64,000 nt of DNA, taken from the NCBI RefSeq assembly GCF_003050835.1, contig NZ_QAOJ01000004.1:310001-374000 (forward strand). Reading direction: 5' to 3'. The translations under genes and the position numbers were made by a program. This document shows positions 29,108 to 39,010 of this stretch, piece after piece; within the stretch, counting starts at the first letter, position 1; every line of letters begins with the position of its first letter. Source of the DNA: Pseudomonas sp. GV071. Its GTDB lineage: Bacteria > Pseudomonadota > Gammaproteobacteria > Pseudomonadales > Pseudomonadaceae. Below the pieces are notes generated by a model. That model was given only the letters and a program-made list of their open reading frames with translations, was not told the origin of the DNA and made no database searches.

Positions 29108-31360
29108 TCAGAAGTGGAAGTTGGTGCTGAGCAGCGCCGTACGCCCGGCCGCCACGTGAGCCATGTGCGTCGAGTACACCTGATCGTAATAACGCTCGTC
29201 GGTCAGGTTCTGCACGTTCAATTGCAGGTCGAGGTTCTTGCTCACCACGTACTTGGCCATGGCGTCGTAGCGCCAGTAGTCCGGCACTTCTACGGTGTTG
29301 GCGGTGTTACCGAAGCGCGAGTCGACGTAGTACGCGCCAGCGCCCAGGGTCAGCTGTGGCAGCACCTGGTAAGTGGTCCAGAAGCTGGCGCTGTTCTCCG
29401 GCACGCTGGGGATATCGTTGCCGTCATACAGACCGTCGACATAACGCGCCGGAGCACCGGACGCGGCCACGTTCACCGTACCGCTCTTGGTCAGCTCACC
29501 GTGCAGGTAGGTGTAGTTGGCGAACACCTGCCATTTGTTGGTGATCTTGCCGCTGGCGCCCAGCTCGAAACCGTCAACACGGGTTTCGCCGATGTTCTGG
29601 GTCAGACCATCTTCGTCGGTGACGCGCGCATTGGTTTTTTCGGTACGGAACACCGCGGCGTTCAGGCCCAAGCGCTCGTCGAAGAAGTCCCACTTGGTGC
29701 CCACTTCGTAGTTGCGGTTGCGTTCCGGTTCCAGCGCCTGGGTACCCACGGCAATGCCATCGGCCCCTTCCCCACTGGTTTCGCCCACTGGGTTGCTGGA
29801 GGTCGACCAGGCCACGTAGACGCTACCGTTGGGCAGCGGGTTGAACACCAGGCCCAATTGGTAGTTCCAGAAGTGCGAATTGTTTTCGTAGTCGAAAGCG
29901 CCGCTGACGTTGTTGGTGCCACGGGTCACGCTGAGGCCCTGGGACTCGGTCTGGTAGTCGTCGTAACGCAGGCCGGCGTTCAGCGACCACTGCTCGTTGA
30001 ACTTCAGGGTGTCGAACACATACGCCGACAGGGTCTTGCTGTCGGTATCGGTGTACGCCTTGCTGTCGGCAATGGTGCCGGTGAAGGTGTCGTTGTAGTT
30101 CGGGTCTGCCAGGCTGGTGCAGTCGTGGGAGTTCAGGGTGGCGGCGTTGCAGGTGTTGCCGGCCGCCCCTTGGGTGACAAAGTAGCCGCGGTTATGCACG
30201 CCTTCCTTGCTGAACTCGACGCCGGTATTGAGCGAGTGCTCGATAAAGCCGGTGTTGAAACGCGCGCTCAGGTCGGTCTGGTTGATCAGCCCTTCGGAGG
30301 TCGAATTGCGGCTTTTCGCCGAACGCGAAACATAGCCGCGGTCGACGTTGCCGCGCGAATCGTCCGGGTTGGTGGCGATGTAGTCGAGGGTGGTGCGCAC
30401 GATGCGGGACGAGTTCGACAGGGTCAGGTTGTCGTTCAGGTCGTGCTCGATTTTGAAGGTGCCGGTATCGGTGGTGCTGTCGCGGTAATCGCGCGAGCTG
30501 AAACCATAGAACTTGTCCTTGTTGCCAGCCGGGGTGCGCACTCCATCGGCGCCTACGGTGCTTTGCAACGGGTTGCCGAGGTCCGGAGTGTCTTCACCTT
30601 CAACGTGGTAGTAGGAAACCGTGGCGCGGGTTGGCGTGTTGAAGCCGAAAGTAACGGTGGGTGCCACGCCCCAACGGCTGACATCGGCACCGGCGCGGCC
30701 GGCGACATTGGCGTCGTGCTGCATCAGGTTGATACGCGCGGCGATGTTGTCGGTGAGTACACGGTTGACGTCGAGGGTGTAGCGACGGGTCTGGTCGGAA
30801 CCGTAGGTGAAGCCGGCGTCAGCGAAGTCCTGCTGCTTGGCGCTCTTGCTGATCAGGTTGAGGCTACCCCCGGTGGAGCCGGCGCCGGTGAAGGCCGAGC
30901 CTGGACCTTTGCTGACTTCAACTTGCTCGAGGTTGAACACTTCACGGGTTTGCGAGGCCACGTCACGCAGGCCATCGATAAACACATCGCTCTCGGCGTT
31001 GAAGCCGCGAATGATCGGGCGATCGCCCGCCGGGTTGCCACCTTCGCCGGCACCAAAAGTAATGCCCGAGGTGGTACGCAGCGCATCGGCGAGGGACAGG
31101 GAACCGGTGTCCTTGATCACCTGGTCGCTGATCACGGTGACGCTTTTCGGCGTCTCACGCAGCGGCGCGGTGTACTTCTTCGAAGCTGATTCGTCGACCT
31201 TGTAGCTATCAGGCTGATCCAGCTCGCCAACCACTTTGGACGCTTCCAGCGTGACCGCTTCGCTAGCGTGGGCCAAAGGCGTGGCGGACATGGCCATGCC
31301 GACAGCGGTGGCCAGCAGGCGTGGTGAAAAAACAGTCGAATCGGTGGACGTGGCAGACAT
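29108..31360 (-). CDS. piuA: PiuA/Fiu-type TonB-dependent catecholate siderophore receptor
   Basis: 750 aa. A signal peptide is cleaved near AHASEAVT, with TonB box EAVTLEA. The plug is about residues 60-170 (ETPKSVTVISDQVIKDTG, RPIIRGFNAESDVFIDGLRD, VEVSKGPGSAFTGAGSTGGSLNLISK). A 22-strand barrel ends in STNFHF. A Cys pair (NTCNAATLNSHDC) lies in an extracellular loop. It resembles Fiu/PiuA, receptors for iron-catecholates and for siderophore-linked beta-lactams such as cefiderocol. It is divergent from piuC with a Fur-like box between them. Confidence 0.88.
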   Translation of the reverse strand: MSATSTDSTVFSPRLLATAVGMAMSATPLAHASEAVTLEASKVVGELDQPDSYKVDESASKKYTAPLRETPKSVTVISDQVIKDTGSLSLADALRTTSGITFGAGEGGNPAGDRPIIRGFNAESDVFIDGLRDVASQTREVFNLEQVEVSKGPGSAFTGAGSTGGSLNLISKSAKQQDFADAGFTYGSDQTRRYTLDVNRVLTDNIAARINLMQHDANVAGRAGADVSRWGVAPTVTFGFNTPTRATVSYYHVEGEDTPDLGNPLQSTVGADGVRTPAGNKDKFYGFSSRDYRDSTTDTGTFKIEHDLNDNLTLSNSSRIVRTTLDYIATNPDDSRGNVDRGYVSRSAKSRNSTSEGLINQTDLSARFNTGFIEHSLNTGVEFSKEGVHNRGYFVTQGAAGNTCNAATLNSHDCTSLADPNYNDTFTGTIADSKAYTDTDSKTLSAYVFDTLKFNEQWSLNAGLRYDDYQTESQGLSVTRGTNNVSGAFDYENNSHFWNYQLGLVFNPLPNGSVYVAWSTSSNPVGETSGEGADGIAVGTQALEPERNRNYEVGTKWDFFDERLGLNAAVFRTEKTNARVTDEDGLTQNIGETRVDGFELGASGKITNKWQVFANYTYLHGELTKSGTVNVAASGAPARYVDGLYDGNDIPSVPENSASFWTTYQVLPQLTLGAGAYYVDSRFGNTANTVEVPDYWRYDAMAKYVVSKNLDLQLNVQNLTDERYYDQVYSTHMAHVAAGRTALLSTNFHF

Positions 31361-31418
31361 GCGATTTCCCTCCCCAGGAATGGCAAAGGCCGCGGAATTT
31401 AGAGCAACAGCAACTTGT

Positions 31419-31440
31419 TAGCAATTGTTAATAATTCGCA
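31419..31440 (-). promoter_or_regulatory. Possible weak Fur-like site near the piuA promoter
   Basis: The AT-rich stretch GTTAGCAATTGTTAATAATT lies about 60-80 nt upstream of the piuA start. It resembles a degenerate Fur operator or simply an AT-rich promoter. Match quality is poor. Confidence 0.25.
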
Positions 31441-31530
31441 TGTAACAATATTTACAAAACCCTTACACTTCCAAAAAAATCGCTAAAACGCCCGTACCAT
31501 AAGGGTTTAAAGCGGTTGCAAGCACCCTAA

Positions 31531-31550
31531 GCAACGAATTATCATTTGCG
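31531..31550. promoter_or_regulatory. Fur box in the piuA-piuC divergent region
   Basis: GCAACGAATTATCATTTGCG is nearly palindromic. Read on the minus strand it contains the Fur core AAATGATAAT (12 of 19 positions agree with the classical operator). It is 30 nt before the piuC start and 171 nt before the piuA start. Confidence 0.6.
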
Positions 31551-31579
31551 ACTAATTTTCAAATACACACGGTTTGGCC

Positions 31580-32260
31580 ATGCTTCTGCACATTCCTGGC
31601 GTTTTCAACCGCGACGAAGTCAGGCAAATTCGCGCCGCCCTCGAGCAGGCCCAATGGGCCGACGGCAAGGTCACCGCTGGCTATCAATCGGCCAAAGCCA
31701 AACACAACCTGCAGTTGCCCGAAGACCACCCGTTGGTCCGTGAAATCAGCACCGAAATGCTCACGCGCTTGTGGCAAAACCCGCTGTTCATGTCCGCAGC
31801 ATTGCCGCACAAAGTCTTTCCGCCGTTGTTCAACTGCTACACCGGCGGCGGCTCATTCGACTTCCACATCGACAACGCCATTCGCCAGGTGAAAAACAGC
31901 GCCGAGCGGGTGCGCACCGACCTGTCCGCCACCCTGTTCTTCAGTGATCCCGACGAATACGACGGCGGCGAACTGGTGATTCAGGACACCTTTGGCAACC
32001 AGCGGGTGAAACTGCCGGCCGGCGACATGGTGCTATACCCCGGCACCAGCCTGCACAAGGTGGAAGCGGTCACCCGTGGCGCCCGTTTTGCGTCCTTCTT
32101 CTGGACCCAGAGCCTGGTGCGCGAGGACAGCCAACGCGCACTGCTATTCGAGATGGACCAAGCCATTCAGCACCTCACCCGCGACGTGCCGGAGCACCCT
32201 GCCCTGCTGCAGCTGACCGGCAACTACCACAACCTGCTGCGTCGCTGGGCGGATGTCTGA
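31580..32260 (+). CDS. piuC: PiuC, PKHD-type Fe(II)/2-oxoglutarate dioxygenase
   Basis: 226 aa from ATG 31580; a TTG two codons earlier is rejected. The double-stranded beta-helix has the metal triad His96-x-Asp98 and His159 and the 2-oxoglutarate-binding Arg169, all intact ([25 protein letters not shown]). Family members are linked to iron uptake beside siderophore receptors; the exact substrate is not established. Mutations in piuC affect susceptibility to siderophore-beta-lactams in P. aeruginosa. It overlaps the next gene by 8 nt. Confidence 0.9.
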   Translation: MLLHIPGVFNRDEVRQIRAALEQAQWADGKVTAGYQSAKAKHNLQLPEDHPLVREISTEMLTRLWQNPLFMSAALPHKVFPPLFNCYTGGGSFDFHIDNAIRQVKNSAERVRTDLSATLFFSDPDEYDGGELVIQDTFGNQRVKLPAGDMVLYPGTSLHKVEAVTRGARFASFFWTQSLVREDSQRALLFEMDQAIQHLTRDVPEHPALLQLTGNYHNLLRRWADV

Positions 32261-33050
32261 GGTGACCAAGGCCCTGCTGCGCCGCGAGCAACAGCTGACC
32301 GGCGACGACCTTGCCACGCTGCTCGAAGGCGACCCTGGCCAAGCCGCCCACGCCATTCTCAATGCAGCCAGAGAGGGCGTGCTGGAGGCCCAAACGATGC
32401 TCGGCCAGCTCCTGCTCGAAGGCCGCGGCATTCAGCGCGACCCGGCATTGGCCCGCACCTGGTTCCAGATCGCCGCCCGCCAGGGCCACGCCATGGCCCA
32501 CAACATGCTCGGGCGCTGCCTGGACCAGGGCTGGGGTGGCGAGGCCAACATCGAGCAGGCCGCCGAGCACTATCGCCAGGCCGCCGACAGCGGTTCGGAT
32601 TGGGGCCAGTACAACCTGGCCAACCTGCTTGCCACCGGCCGTGGCGTGCCACGCGATCCACCGCGAGCCTTCACCCTGTACGTTCGCGCGGCCGAACAGG
32701 GGCACGCCAAGTCGATGAACCTGGTGGGACGTTTCTACGAAGAAGGCCAGGTGGTGCTGCGCGACCTGCCGCTGGCCCATGACTGGTACCGCCGCTCAGC
32801 CGAGGCCGGTGATTTCCGCGGGCAATTCAGCCATGCCGCCGTACTGGCCGAGCAAGGGCAGGTGGAAGTAGCCCTGAGCTGGCTGCAACAGGCCTTGCAG
32901 CTGGGCAACCTGAACTTCCTGCGGGTAGCCCGTGAGTCGCTGCTGCAAGCGCCCCATAGCGCGATTAGGGCCCAGGCCCGCGAGTACTTCCGCCGCGCGG
33001 CTGAACTGGGCGAGGACAGTGACCGCGAGCGCTATGCCAGCGTTATCTGA
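32253..33050 (+). CDS. Sel1-repeat protein coupled to piuC
   Basis: 265 aa with no clear signal peptide, so probably cytoplasmic. It contains about four Sel1-like repeats of 36 residues ([64 protein letters not shown]). The start ATG overlaps the end of piuC by 8 nt, implying translational coupling. A gene of this kind follows piuC in P. aeruginosa too. It may be a protein-interaction scaffold for PiuC; function unknown. Confidence 0.85.
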   Translation: MSEVTKALLRREQQLTGDDLATLLEGDPGQAAHAILNAAREGVLEAQTMLGQLLLEGRGIQRDPALARTWFQIAARQGHAMAHNMLGRCLDQGWGGEANIEQAAEHYRQAADSGSDWGQYNLANLLATGRGVPRDPPRAFTLYVRAAEQGHAKSMNLVGRFYEEGQVVLRDLPLAHDWYRRSAEAGDFRGQFSHAAVLAEQGQVEVALSWLQQALQLGNLNFLRVARESLLQAPHSAIRAQAREYFRRAAELGEDSDRERYASVI

Positions 33051-33054
33051 CCAT

Positions 33055-33086
33055 TAAAAAAGGCTGCCCATGGGCAGCCTTTTTTA
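33055..33086. terminator. Bidirectional terminator between Sel1 gene and zapE
   Basis: AAAAAAGGCTGCCC directly abuts its inverse GGGCAGCCTTTTTT. The palindrome has U-runs on both strands, serving both convergent genes. Confidence 0.93.
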
Positions 33087-33098
33087 ATGGCGAAACCG

Positions 33099-34193
33099 TT
33101 ACGGCTTGTGCGCCCGCGAAAGAAATTCGTGGGACTGCATTTCCAGCAAACGGCTGAGGGTGCGTTGAAACTCGAAGTTCAGACGGCCACCGGTGTACAG
33201 GTCTTTCAGCTCTACCGCTGCCGAGATGATCAGCTTGACGTTGCGGTCGTAGAACTCGTCCACCAGGTTGATGAAGCGGCGCGCCAGGTCGTCTTCGTTG
33301 ACGCCCATCTGCTCGACGTTGGAGATCAGGACGGCGTGGAAAATCTTCGCCAGCTCGATGTAGTCGTTCTGGCTGCGCGGGCCATCGCACAGCTCGCGGA
33401 ATTCGAACCAGGCCACGTCGTCGCAAACCTTGCGCGCGGTAATGCCACGGTTCTCGATCATCAGCACTTCGTTGACCTGCGCTTGCACGCAGTCGGGTAC
33501 CAGGCTGACAAAGCTCTTGTTCAGGCTGACTTCCGCGCCTTCGTTGAGCGGCCAGTAGTACAGCTCGGCTTGCTCCAGCGCACGCAGGCGGTAGTCGACG
33601 CCGCTGTCGACGTTGACGATGGTGGTGTGCTGCTTGAGCAGTTCGATGGCCGGCAAGAAGCGCGCACGTTGCAGGCCGTCTTTGTACAGGCCATCCGGCA
33701 CGATGTTGGAGGTGGACACCAGGCTGACGCCGTTCTTGAACAGCTCTTCCAGCAAGGTGGCCAGAATCATCGCGTCGGTAATGTCGGAGACGAAAAATTC
33801 GTCGAAGCAGATCACCCGGGTTTCGGCCGCATACCGCTTGGCAATGGCTTGCAGCGGGTTCTTCTCGCCGCTGAGGGTGGTCAGGTCTTCGTGCACACGC
33901 TTCATGAAACGGTGGAAGTGGGTGCGGGTCTTTTCCTTGAACGGCAGCGCTTCGAAGAAGGTGTCGACCAGATAGGTCTTGCCGCGGCCCACCCCACCCC
34001 AGAAGTACAGGCCCTTGACCGGGTCCTGGTTCTTTTTGCCCAGCAGCTTGCCGAACAGGCCGGGCTTGTTGTCACCGGCGGCGATCAGGTCGTCGTAGAG
34101 GCGCTGCAGATGGCGCACCGCAGTTTCCTGCGCGGCGTCATGGAAGAAGTCGGGACGTTTGAGGTCCGCCTGGTATCGCTCGAGGGGCGTCAT
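33099..34193 (-). CDS. zapE: ZapE, AFG1-like cell-division ATPase
   Basis: 364 aa. Walker A GGVGRGKT is at residues 66-73 and Walker B CFDEFFVSD follows. The length and the whole sequence (TPLERYQADLKRPDFFHDAAQ) match the AFG1/ZapE family. ZapE is known in E. coli to act on FtsZ at constriction, especially under stress. The gene is followed by a bidirectional terminator and preceded by the trpS terminator, so it is a single transcription unit. Confidence 0.92.
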   Translation of the reverse strand: MTPLERYQADLKRPDFFHDAAQETAVRHLQRLYDDLIAAGDNKPGLFGKLLGKKNQDPVKGLYFWGGVGRGKTYLVDTFFEALPFKEKTRTHFHRFMKRVHEDLTTLSGEKNPLQAIAKRYAAETRVICFDEFFVSDITDAMILATLLEELFKNGVSLVSTSNIVPDGLYKDGLQRARFLPAIELLKQHTTIVNVDSGVDYRLRALEQAELYYWPLNEGAEVSLNKSFVSLVPDCVQAQVNEVLMIENRGITARKVCDDVAWFEFRELCDGPRSQNDYIELAKIFHAVLISNVEQMGVNEDDLARRFINLVDEFYDRNVKLIISAAVELKDLYTGGRLNFEFQRTLSRLLEMQSHEFLSRAHKP

Positions 34194-34352
34194 CGCGTAA
34201 TGCTCTCAACTATTTACTAGCTCGCGACCGGCCAGTACTGGGCTTCGCGAGGCAGGTGATGGGCAGGTAACGAGTAAACAGTACCCAGGGTTTGCGTCTT
34301 GCCGAGGCGCTGCTGAACGCGCGTGGAGGGTCTGGACGCCCTAGACAGCAAA

Positions 34353-34384
34353 AACGGGGTCGTCACTTTAGCGGCGACCCCGTT
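34353..34384 (-). terminator. Terminator of trpS
   Basis: AACGGGGTCG and CGACCCCGTT form a 10-bp stem with a 12-nt loop. On the minus strand the stem is followed by TTTTGC. Confidence 0.85.
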
Positions 34385-34424
34385 GCTTGGCAATCGGCCA
34401 GCCATGCCGGCTGGCGATCCGGTA

Positions 34425-35774
34425 TTACTCGGGCTGCGGCGCCAGGGCGTCGCGCAACTGGCTGACGGCCTGCTCGCAGGCGGCGGCATCGGCAAACTGC
34501 GGGCTTGCGCCAACAGCTTCGTCGTCCAGCCAGACGGCAAACGCGTTGCCGTCAACCCGCACGTCGAGCGGGCTGCCGTCCTGCAAACGTTTGCTCACCT
34601 GGCCAGCGGTTTTGCCGTCGGCGAAGTTTTTCGACAGCAGCAATTGCTCGCCATCCGCGGCCAACAGGCGGAAACGGAAGCTGCCGTCGTCTTCACGGAA
34701 GCTGACGAAACGCGCGCCTTTGGCGGCTTTTTTCTTGGTGTTCTGGGTGCTTTGCAGGTCGCTGCGGAACGAGCGCAGGCCCACCGCTTCACGCAGTTCG
34801 CCCAAGAACGGAGTGGCGATCTTGCGCGCCTTGGCGGCGCCGGCCAGCAGAATGTCTTCCAGGTCGGCCGGGCGTTCGATCAGCGCGTTATAGCGCTCAC
34901 GGGCCTCACCCAGTTCGTTGTCGAGCAACTCGAACAGGCGCTGCTTGGCTTCGCCCCAGGCCAGACCGCCCAGCAGATCAGCGCGGAACTCGGCTTGCTG
35001 GGCAGCAGTGGAGAACGCTTGGTAGAGGGTGAACAGGTGCGAGTTGTCCGGGTCTTTGGCTTCGCCCGGGGCCCGCGAGTCGGTGACGATGGAGGACACC
35101 GCCGCCTTCAATTGCTTGGCGCTGCCGAACAGGGGAATGGTGTTGTCGTAGCTTTTCGACATCTTGCGGCCATCCAGGCCCGGCAAGGTGGCGACGCTTT
35201 CTTCGATCAATGCCTGCGGCATCACAAAGAACTCTTTGCCCTTGCCGAACAGGTGGTTGAAACGCTGACCGATGTCGCGGGCCATTTCCACGTGCTGGAT
35301 CTGGTCGCGGCCGACTGGCACCTGGTGGGCATTGAACATCAGGATGTCGGCGGCCATCAGCACCGGGTAGCTGAACAGGCCCATGGTGATGCCGGCGTCC
35401 GGGTCTTCGCCCTGCTCGACGTTTTTATCCACAGACGCTTTATAGGCGTGGGCGCGATTGAGCAGGCCCTTGGCGGCGACGCAGGTGAGCAGCCAGGTGA
35501 GCTCGGTGATTTCCGGGATGTCGGACTGGCGGTAGAAGGTTACGCGGTCGGTATCCAGACCGGAGGCCAGCCAGGTGGCGGCAATTTCCAGACGCGAGCG
35601 CTGAATGCGCAACGGCTCATCGCATTTGATCAAGGCGTGGTAGTCGGCCAGAAAGTAGAACGAGTCGGCGTCGGCGGCGCGGCTGGCAACGATGGCCGGG
35701 CGGATGGCGCCGGCGTAGTTGCCCAAGTGCGGGGTGCCGGTGGTGGTGATACCGGTGAGGATACGAGTGGTCAT
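34425..35774 (-). CDS. trpS: Tryptophan--tRNA ligase with C-terminal extension
   Basis: 449 aa. The class I motifs are TPHLGNY (HIGH-type, near residue 14) and KMSKS (near residue 205). The catalytic core ends near residue 340, the full length of the usual bacterial enzyme. About 105 extra residues follow, beginning after a Lys-rich linker (NTKKKAAKG), with an alternating pattern ([21 protein letters not shown]) that looks like a small beta domain of YegP/DUF1508 type. Pseudomonas TrpS proteins share this length. It lies 17 nt after the hydrolase gene. Confidence 0.94.
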   Translation of the reverse strand: MTTRILTGITTTGTPHLGNYAGAIRPAIVASRAADADSFYFLADYHALIKCDEPLRIQRSRLEIAATWLASGLDTDRVTFYRQSDIPEITELTWLLTCVAAKGLLNRAHAYKASVDKNVEQGEDPDAGITMGLFSYPVLMAADILMFNAHQVPVGRDQIQHVEMARDIGQRFNHLFGKGKEFFVMPQALIEESVATLPGLDGRKMSKSYDNTIPLFGSAKQLKAAVSSIVTDSRAPGEAKDPDNSHLFTLYQAFSTAAQQAEFRADLLGGLAWGEAKQRLFELLDNELGEARERYNALIERPADLEDILLAGAAKARKIATPFLGELREAVGLRSFRSDLQSTQNTKKKAAKGARFVSFREDDGSFRFRLLAADGEQLLLSKNFADGKTAGQVSKRLQDGSPLDVRVDGNAFAVWLDDEAVGASPQFADAAACEQAVSQLRDALAPQPE

Positions 35775-35791
35775 GGCGTTCGCTTATTCGG

Positions 35792-36427
35792 TCAGTTCGA
35801 CAGGCGCGGCAGCAGCAGGTCTTTGAGCTCTGTGAGCTTGCCGTGAAAAAAGTGCCCGCATTCTGCCACTTTCAGCAGCTCGTGGGCACGTCCGAGGTGG
35901 GCGGACCAGGCGAAAACCGTGTCGGCGGCGATCACTTCATCGTCCTCGGGCTGAATCAGGGTCAGGGCGCCGTGCAGGGCAATCGGTGTGTTTTCGTTCA
36001 AGCGGCTGACCGCCGGGGCGACCATAAACAGCCGCTCGATCTCCACGCCTTGCGCTTCCAGGCGACCGCTGAGGCTGGCGGCGACAAAACCACCGAAGGA
36101 AAAACCGAACAGGTTCAACGGCAGGTCTGGCTTTTGCGCCAGCAGCCAGTTGGCTACGGCTTCGGCGTCGTCCACTTCACCGCTGACCATTTCGCTGGCG
36201 CCCTCACTGGCACCGACGCCGCGGTAGTTGAACCGCAAGGTGGCGAAGCCGGCGTCGCGCGCCGTGCGTTGCAAGGTCGACACCACTTTGTTGAGCATGG
36301 TGCCGCCCTGCACCGGGTTCGGGTGGCAGATCAACGCCAGGCCGCGTGCCTCGGGCAGGTCCAGGTAAAGGGCTTCGAGTTGGCCGGTAGGCCCATCAAT
36401 GAACAAGGAGACTTCGCGAGCTGACAA
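35792..36427 (-). CDS. Alpha/beta hydrolase, dienelactone-hydrolase-like
   Basis: 211 aa with a TTG start (GGAG 7 nt upstream). The nucleophile elbow GFSFGG has Ser110. There is an HPNP motif near residue 35, an NYRGVG motif and a C-terminal ECGHFFHG holding the catalytic His. It belongs to the small cytoplasmic YsgA/CocE-like hydrolases. The substrate is unknown. It lies just upstream of trpS and is probably co-transcribed. Confidence 0.82.
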   Translation of the reverse strand: MSAREVSLFIDGPTGQLEALYLDLPEARGLALICHPNPVQGGTMLNKVVSTLQRTARDAGFATLRFNYRGVGASEGASEMVSGEVDDAEAVANWLLAQKPDLPLNLFGFSFGGFVAASLSGRLEAQGVEIERLFMVAPAVSRLNENTPIALHGALTLIQPEDDEVIAADTVFAWSAHLGRAHELLKVAECGHFFHGKLTELKDLLLPRLSN

Positions 36428-36583
36428 CGGGGAACTCCGTGACCCGGCAAGGGGTCGACACGTCTTGGATAAGATCTTGCGAGCGCCGCACTGCCGACAC
36501 TCGCCCTTAGAGGCTGCGCCGCGCTATACAGCGCCGGTATGAGCCGTTAACGTAAAGCAAAGCCGTTTATAGAGGAAGGACTC

Positions 36584-37042
36584 GTGGAACAGACGCTATT
36601 GGCCTGGTTACTCCCGGCACTCGCCCTGCTCGCTGGCATCACCATCGGTTTTCTGGTGGCCCGCCTGGTTCCAAGCGCCGCACCGAGCCGCACACAACGG
36701 CAACTGGACGAAATCCAGGAACGCTTCGACAGCTACCAGAGCGAAGTGGTCACCCACTTCAACACCACCGCCAGCCTGGTGAAAAAGCTCACCCAGAGCT
36801 ACCAGGAAGTACAGGAGCACCTTTCCGAAGGCGCCAACCGCCTGGCCCTCGACGAACTCACCCGCCAGCGTCTGCTGGCCGCATTGCATGATGAAAAACC
36901 GGGCAGCCGCGAGCGTTTGACGCCGCCGCGCGACTCCGAAGTCCCCCGCGATTACGCGCCAAAAAGCGCCGATGCGCCGGGGATGCTGGATGCCACCTTC
37001 GGTTTGAAGAAGCCGCCGGTAAGCGACACCTCGCCGCGTTAA
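36584..37042 (+). CDS. zapG: ZapG/YhcB, DUF1043 inner-membrane protein
   Basis: 152 aa with a GTG start and an AGGAAGGA ribosome-binding site. One N-terminal membrane helix (WLLPALALLAGITIGFLVARL) is followed by a coiled-coil region (RTQRQLDEIQERFDSYQSEVVTHF) and a disordered Pro-rich tail. This is the DUF1043/YhcB family, linked to cell division and envelope synthesis. It is divergent from the hydrolase and convergent with cysNC. Confidence 0.86.
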   Translation: MEQTLLAWLLPALALLAGITIGFLVARLVPSAAPSRTQRQLDEIQERFDSYQSEVVTHFNTTASLVKKLTQSYQEVQEHLSEGANRLALDELTRQRLLAALHDEKPGSRERLTPPRDSEVPRDYAPKSADAPGMLDATFGLKKPPVSDTSPR

Positions 37043-37051
37043 ATCGCCGCC

Positions 37052-37085
37052 AATAAAAAGCCCCGCAGATGCGGGGCTTTTTATT
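37052..37085. terminator. Bidirectional terminator between zapG and cysNC
   Basis: AATAAAAAGCCCCGC-4 nt-GCGGGGCTTTTTATT is near perfect, with U-runs on both strands. Confidence 0.93.
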
Positions 37086-37110
37086 GGTCGAACGGCGATC
37101 AAACCGCGGG

Positions 37111-39009
37111 TTAGATCGCGCCGCGACTACGCAGCAGATCCAGCACCAGCTTCACGCCCTCTTCCACCGACACGCTCTGGGTGTCGACCACCAGGTCGGC
37201 ATTCAGCGGAATGTCGTAGGGGAAGGACTCGCCAGGAATGTTGTCGCCACCGGCGGCATACAGACCTTGCGGGTCGCGCTCGGCGCACACTTGCGGCGAC
37301 GCTTGCACATACACGGTGAGCAGACGCTGGTTGCCGATCAGGGCCTTGGCCTGTTCACGGCCTTCGGCATCCGGCGCTACGAAAGCGGCCAGGGTGATCA
37401 GGCCGGCTTCGTTGAACTGACGCGCCACGTGGGCGGCACGACGCCAGTTCTCGGTACGCCCGGCACGGTCTTGCGGCAGACCTTTGTTCAGGTCGTGGCG
37501 CAGGTTCTGGCCATCCAGCACGTAAACGGCACGGCCCATGTCGAACAGCTTGCGCTCCACGGCATACGCCAGGGTGCTCTTGCCAGCGCCCGAGAGGCCG
37601 CTGAACAGCACGGTGGCCGGTTGCTGGCCGAAGCGTGCAGCACGCTCTTCGGTGGCCACGTGGGCCAGTTTGCCGTGCAGACCACCGCCTTGGCCGCCAA
37701 CCGGCGCAGCGATGATCATGCCGGCGCCGACGGTGCCGTTGGTGAGGCGGTCAACGATGATGAACGAACCGGTGGTGCGGTTGCGCTCATAGCCGTCCAG
37801 AGCGATGGAAGCGTCCAGGCTGACCTTGACCTTGGCGATCTCGTTCAGCTGCAGGCTGCTCGCCGCGCCCTCTTCCAGGGTGTTTACGTCGACCTTGTGG
37901 ACGATGCTGGCAATCGAGCCTGGCACATAGCTGGTGGCGCGTTTGATGTCGTATTTCTTGCCCGGCAGCATCGGCTCTTCCGCCATCCATACCAGCATGG
38001 CTTCGAAGCTGTCGGTTACCTGGGGCTGGCTGTCGGCATGCACCAGCAGGTCGCCACGGGAGATGTCGATTTCGTCTTCCATGGTCAGGGTGATGGCCTG
38101 GCCTGGGCCGGCGCTTTCCAGCTCACCTTCGAAGGTGACGATGGATTTCACTCGGCTGCTCTTGCCCGACGGCAGCACCACGACGTCGTCGCCTTTGTGC
38201 ACGATGCCGCTGGCCAGGGTGCCGGCAAAACCACGGAAGTTCAGGTTAGGACGGTTGACGTACTGCACCGGGAAACGCATGTCGGTGAAGTTGCGGTCGG
38301 CAGAAATCTCGACGGTTTCGAGGATTTCCATCAGGGTCTGGCCGGTGTACCACGGCGAACGGTCGCTGTGGTTGACCACGTTGTCGCCCTTAAGGGCCGA
38401 CATCGGTACGAAGTGGATCGACGTCGGCTTCAGCGCAACTTTCTCGGCAAACTCGAGGTAGTCGGCCTTGATCGACTCGAACACGCCTTCGTCAAAGCCT
38501 TTGAGGTCCATCTTGTTGATGGCGACGACGATGTGTTTGATCCCCAGCAACGAGGCGATGTAGCTGTGGCGACGGGTCTGGGTCTGCACGCCGTAACGGG
38601 CGTCGACCAGAATGATCGCCAGGTCACAGGTGGAGGCACCGGTGGCCATGTTGCGGGTGTACTGCTCATGGCCGGGGGTGTCGGCGATGATGAATTTGCG
38701 CTTGGCGGTGGAGAAGTAGCGGTACGCCACGTCGATGGTGATGCCTTGCTCGCGCTCGGCTTGCAGGCCGTCCACCAGCAGCGCCAGGTCGATGTCCTCA
38801 CCGGTGGTGCCGACTTTTTTCGAGTCGCGGGTGATGGCTTCGAGGTGGTCTTCGTAGATCATTTTCGAGTCGTGCAGCAGGCGCCCGATCAGGGTGCTCT
38901 TGCCGTCATCGACGTTGCCGCAGGTGAGGAAGCGCAGCATTTCCTTGCGTTCGTGCTGGGCCAGGTAAGCGAGGATGTCCTCGCTGATCAACTCGGATTG
39001 GTGCGACAT
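37111..39009 (-). CDS. cysNC: CysNC, sulfate adenylyltransferase GTPase fused to APS kinase
   Basis: 632 aa from ATG 39009; the upstream in-frame extension overlaps cysD and is rejected. The N-terminal GTPase has [20 protein letters not shown] and NKMD, followed by EF-Tu-like domains. The C-terminal APS kinase (from about residue 450) has GLSGAGKST. It makes PAPS from sulfate with CysD in assimilatory sulfate reduction. The start lies 1 nt after the cysD stop. Confidence 0.95.
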   Translation of the reverse strand: MSHQSELISEDILAYLAQHERKEMLRFLTCGNVDDGKSTLIGRLLHDSKMIYEDHLEAITRDSKKVGTTGEDIDLALLVDGLQAEREQGITIDVAYRYFSTAKRKFIIADTPGHEQYTRNMATGASTCDLAIILVDARYGVQTQTRRHSYIASLLGIKHIVVAINKMDLKGFDEGVFESIKADYLEFAEKVALKPTSIHFVPMSALKGDNVVNHSDRSPWYTGQTLMEILETVEISADRNFTDMRFPVQYVNRPNLNFRGFAGTLASGIVHKGDDVVVLPSGKSSRVKSIVTFEGELESAGPGQAITLTMEDEIDISRGDLLVHADSQPQVTDSFEAMLVWMAEEPMLPGKKYDIKRATSYVPGSIASIVHKVDVNTLEEGAASSLQLNEIAKVKVSLDASIALDGYERNRTTGSFIIVDRLTNGTVGAGMIIAAPVGGQGGGLHGKLAHVATEERAARFGQQPATVLFSGLSGAGKSTLAYAVERKLFDMGRAVYVLDGQNLRHDLNKGLPQDRAGRTENWRRAAHVARQFNEAGLITLAAFVAPDAEGREQAKALIGNQRLLTVYVQASPQVCAERDPQGLYAAGGDNIPGESFPYDIPLNADLVVDTQSVSVEEGVKLVLDLLRSRGAI

Positions 39010-39010
39010 A

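Noticed and set aside
28925..31189. 754-codon open frame on the plus strand opposite piuA
   Set aside because: It is the antisense shadow of a clear receptor gene in high-G+C DNA; the translation is Val/Gly/Gln/His-rich with no domain or ribosome-binding site.
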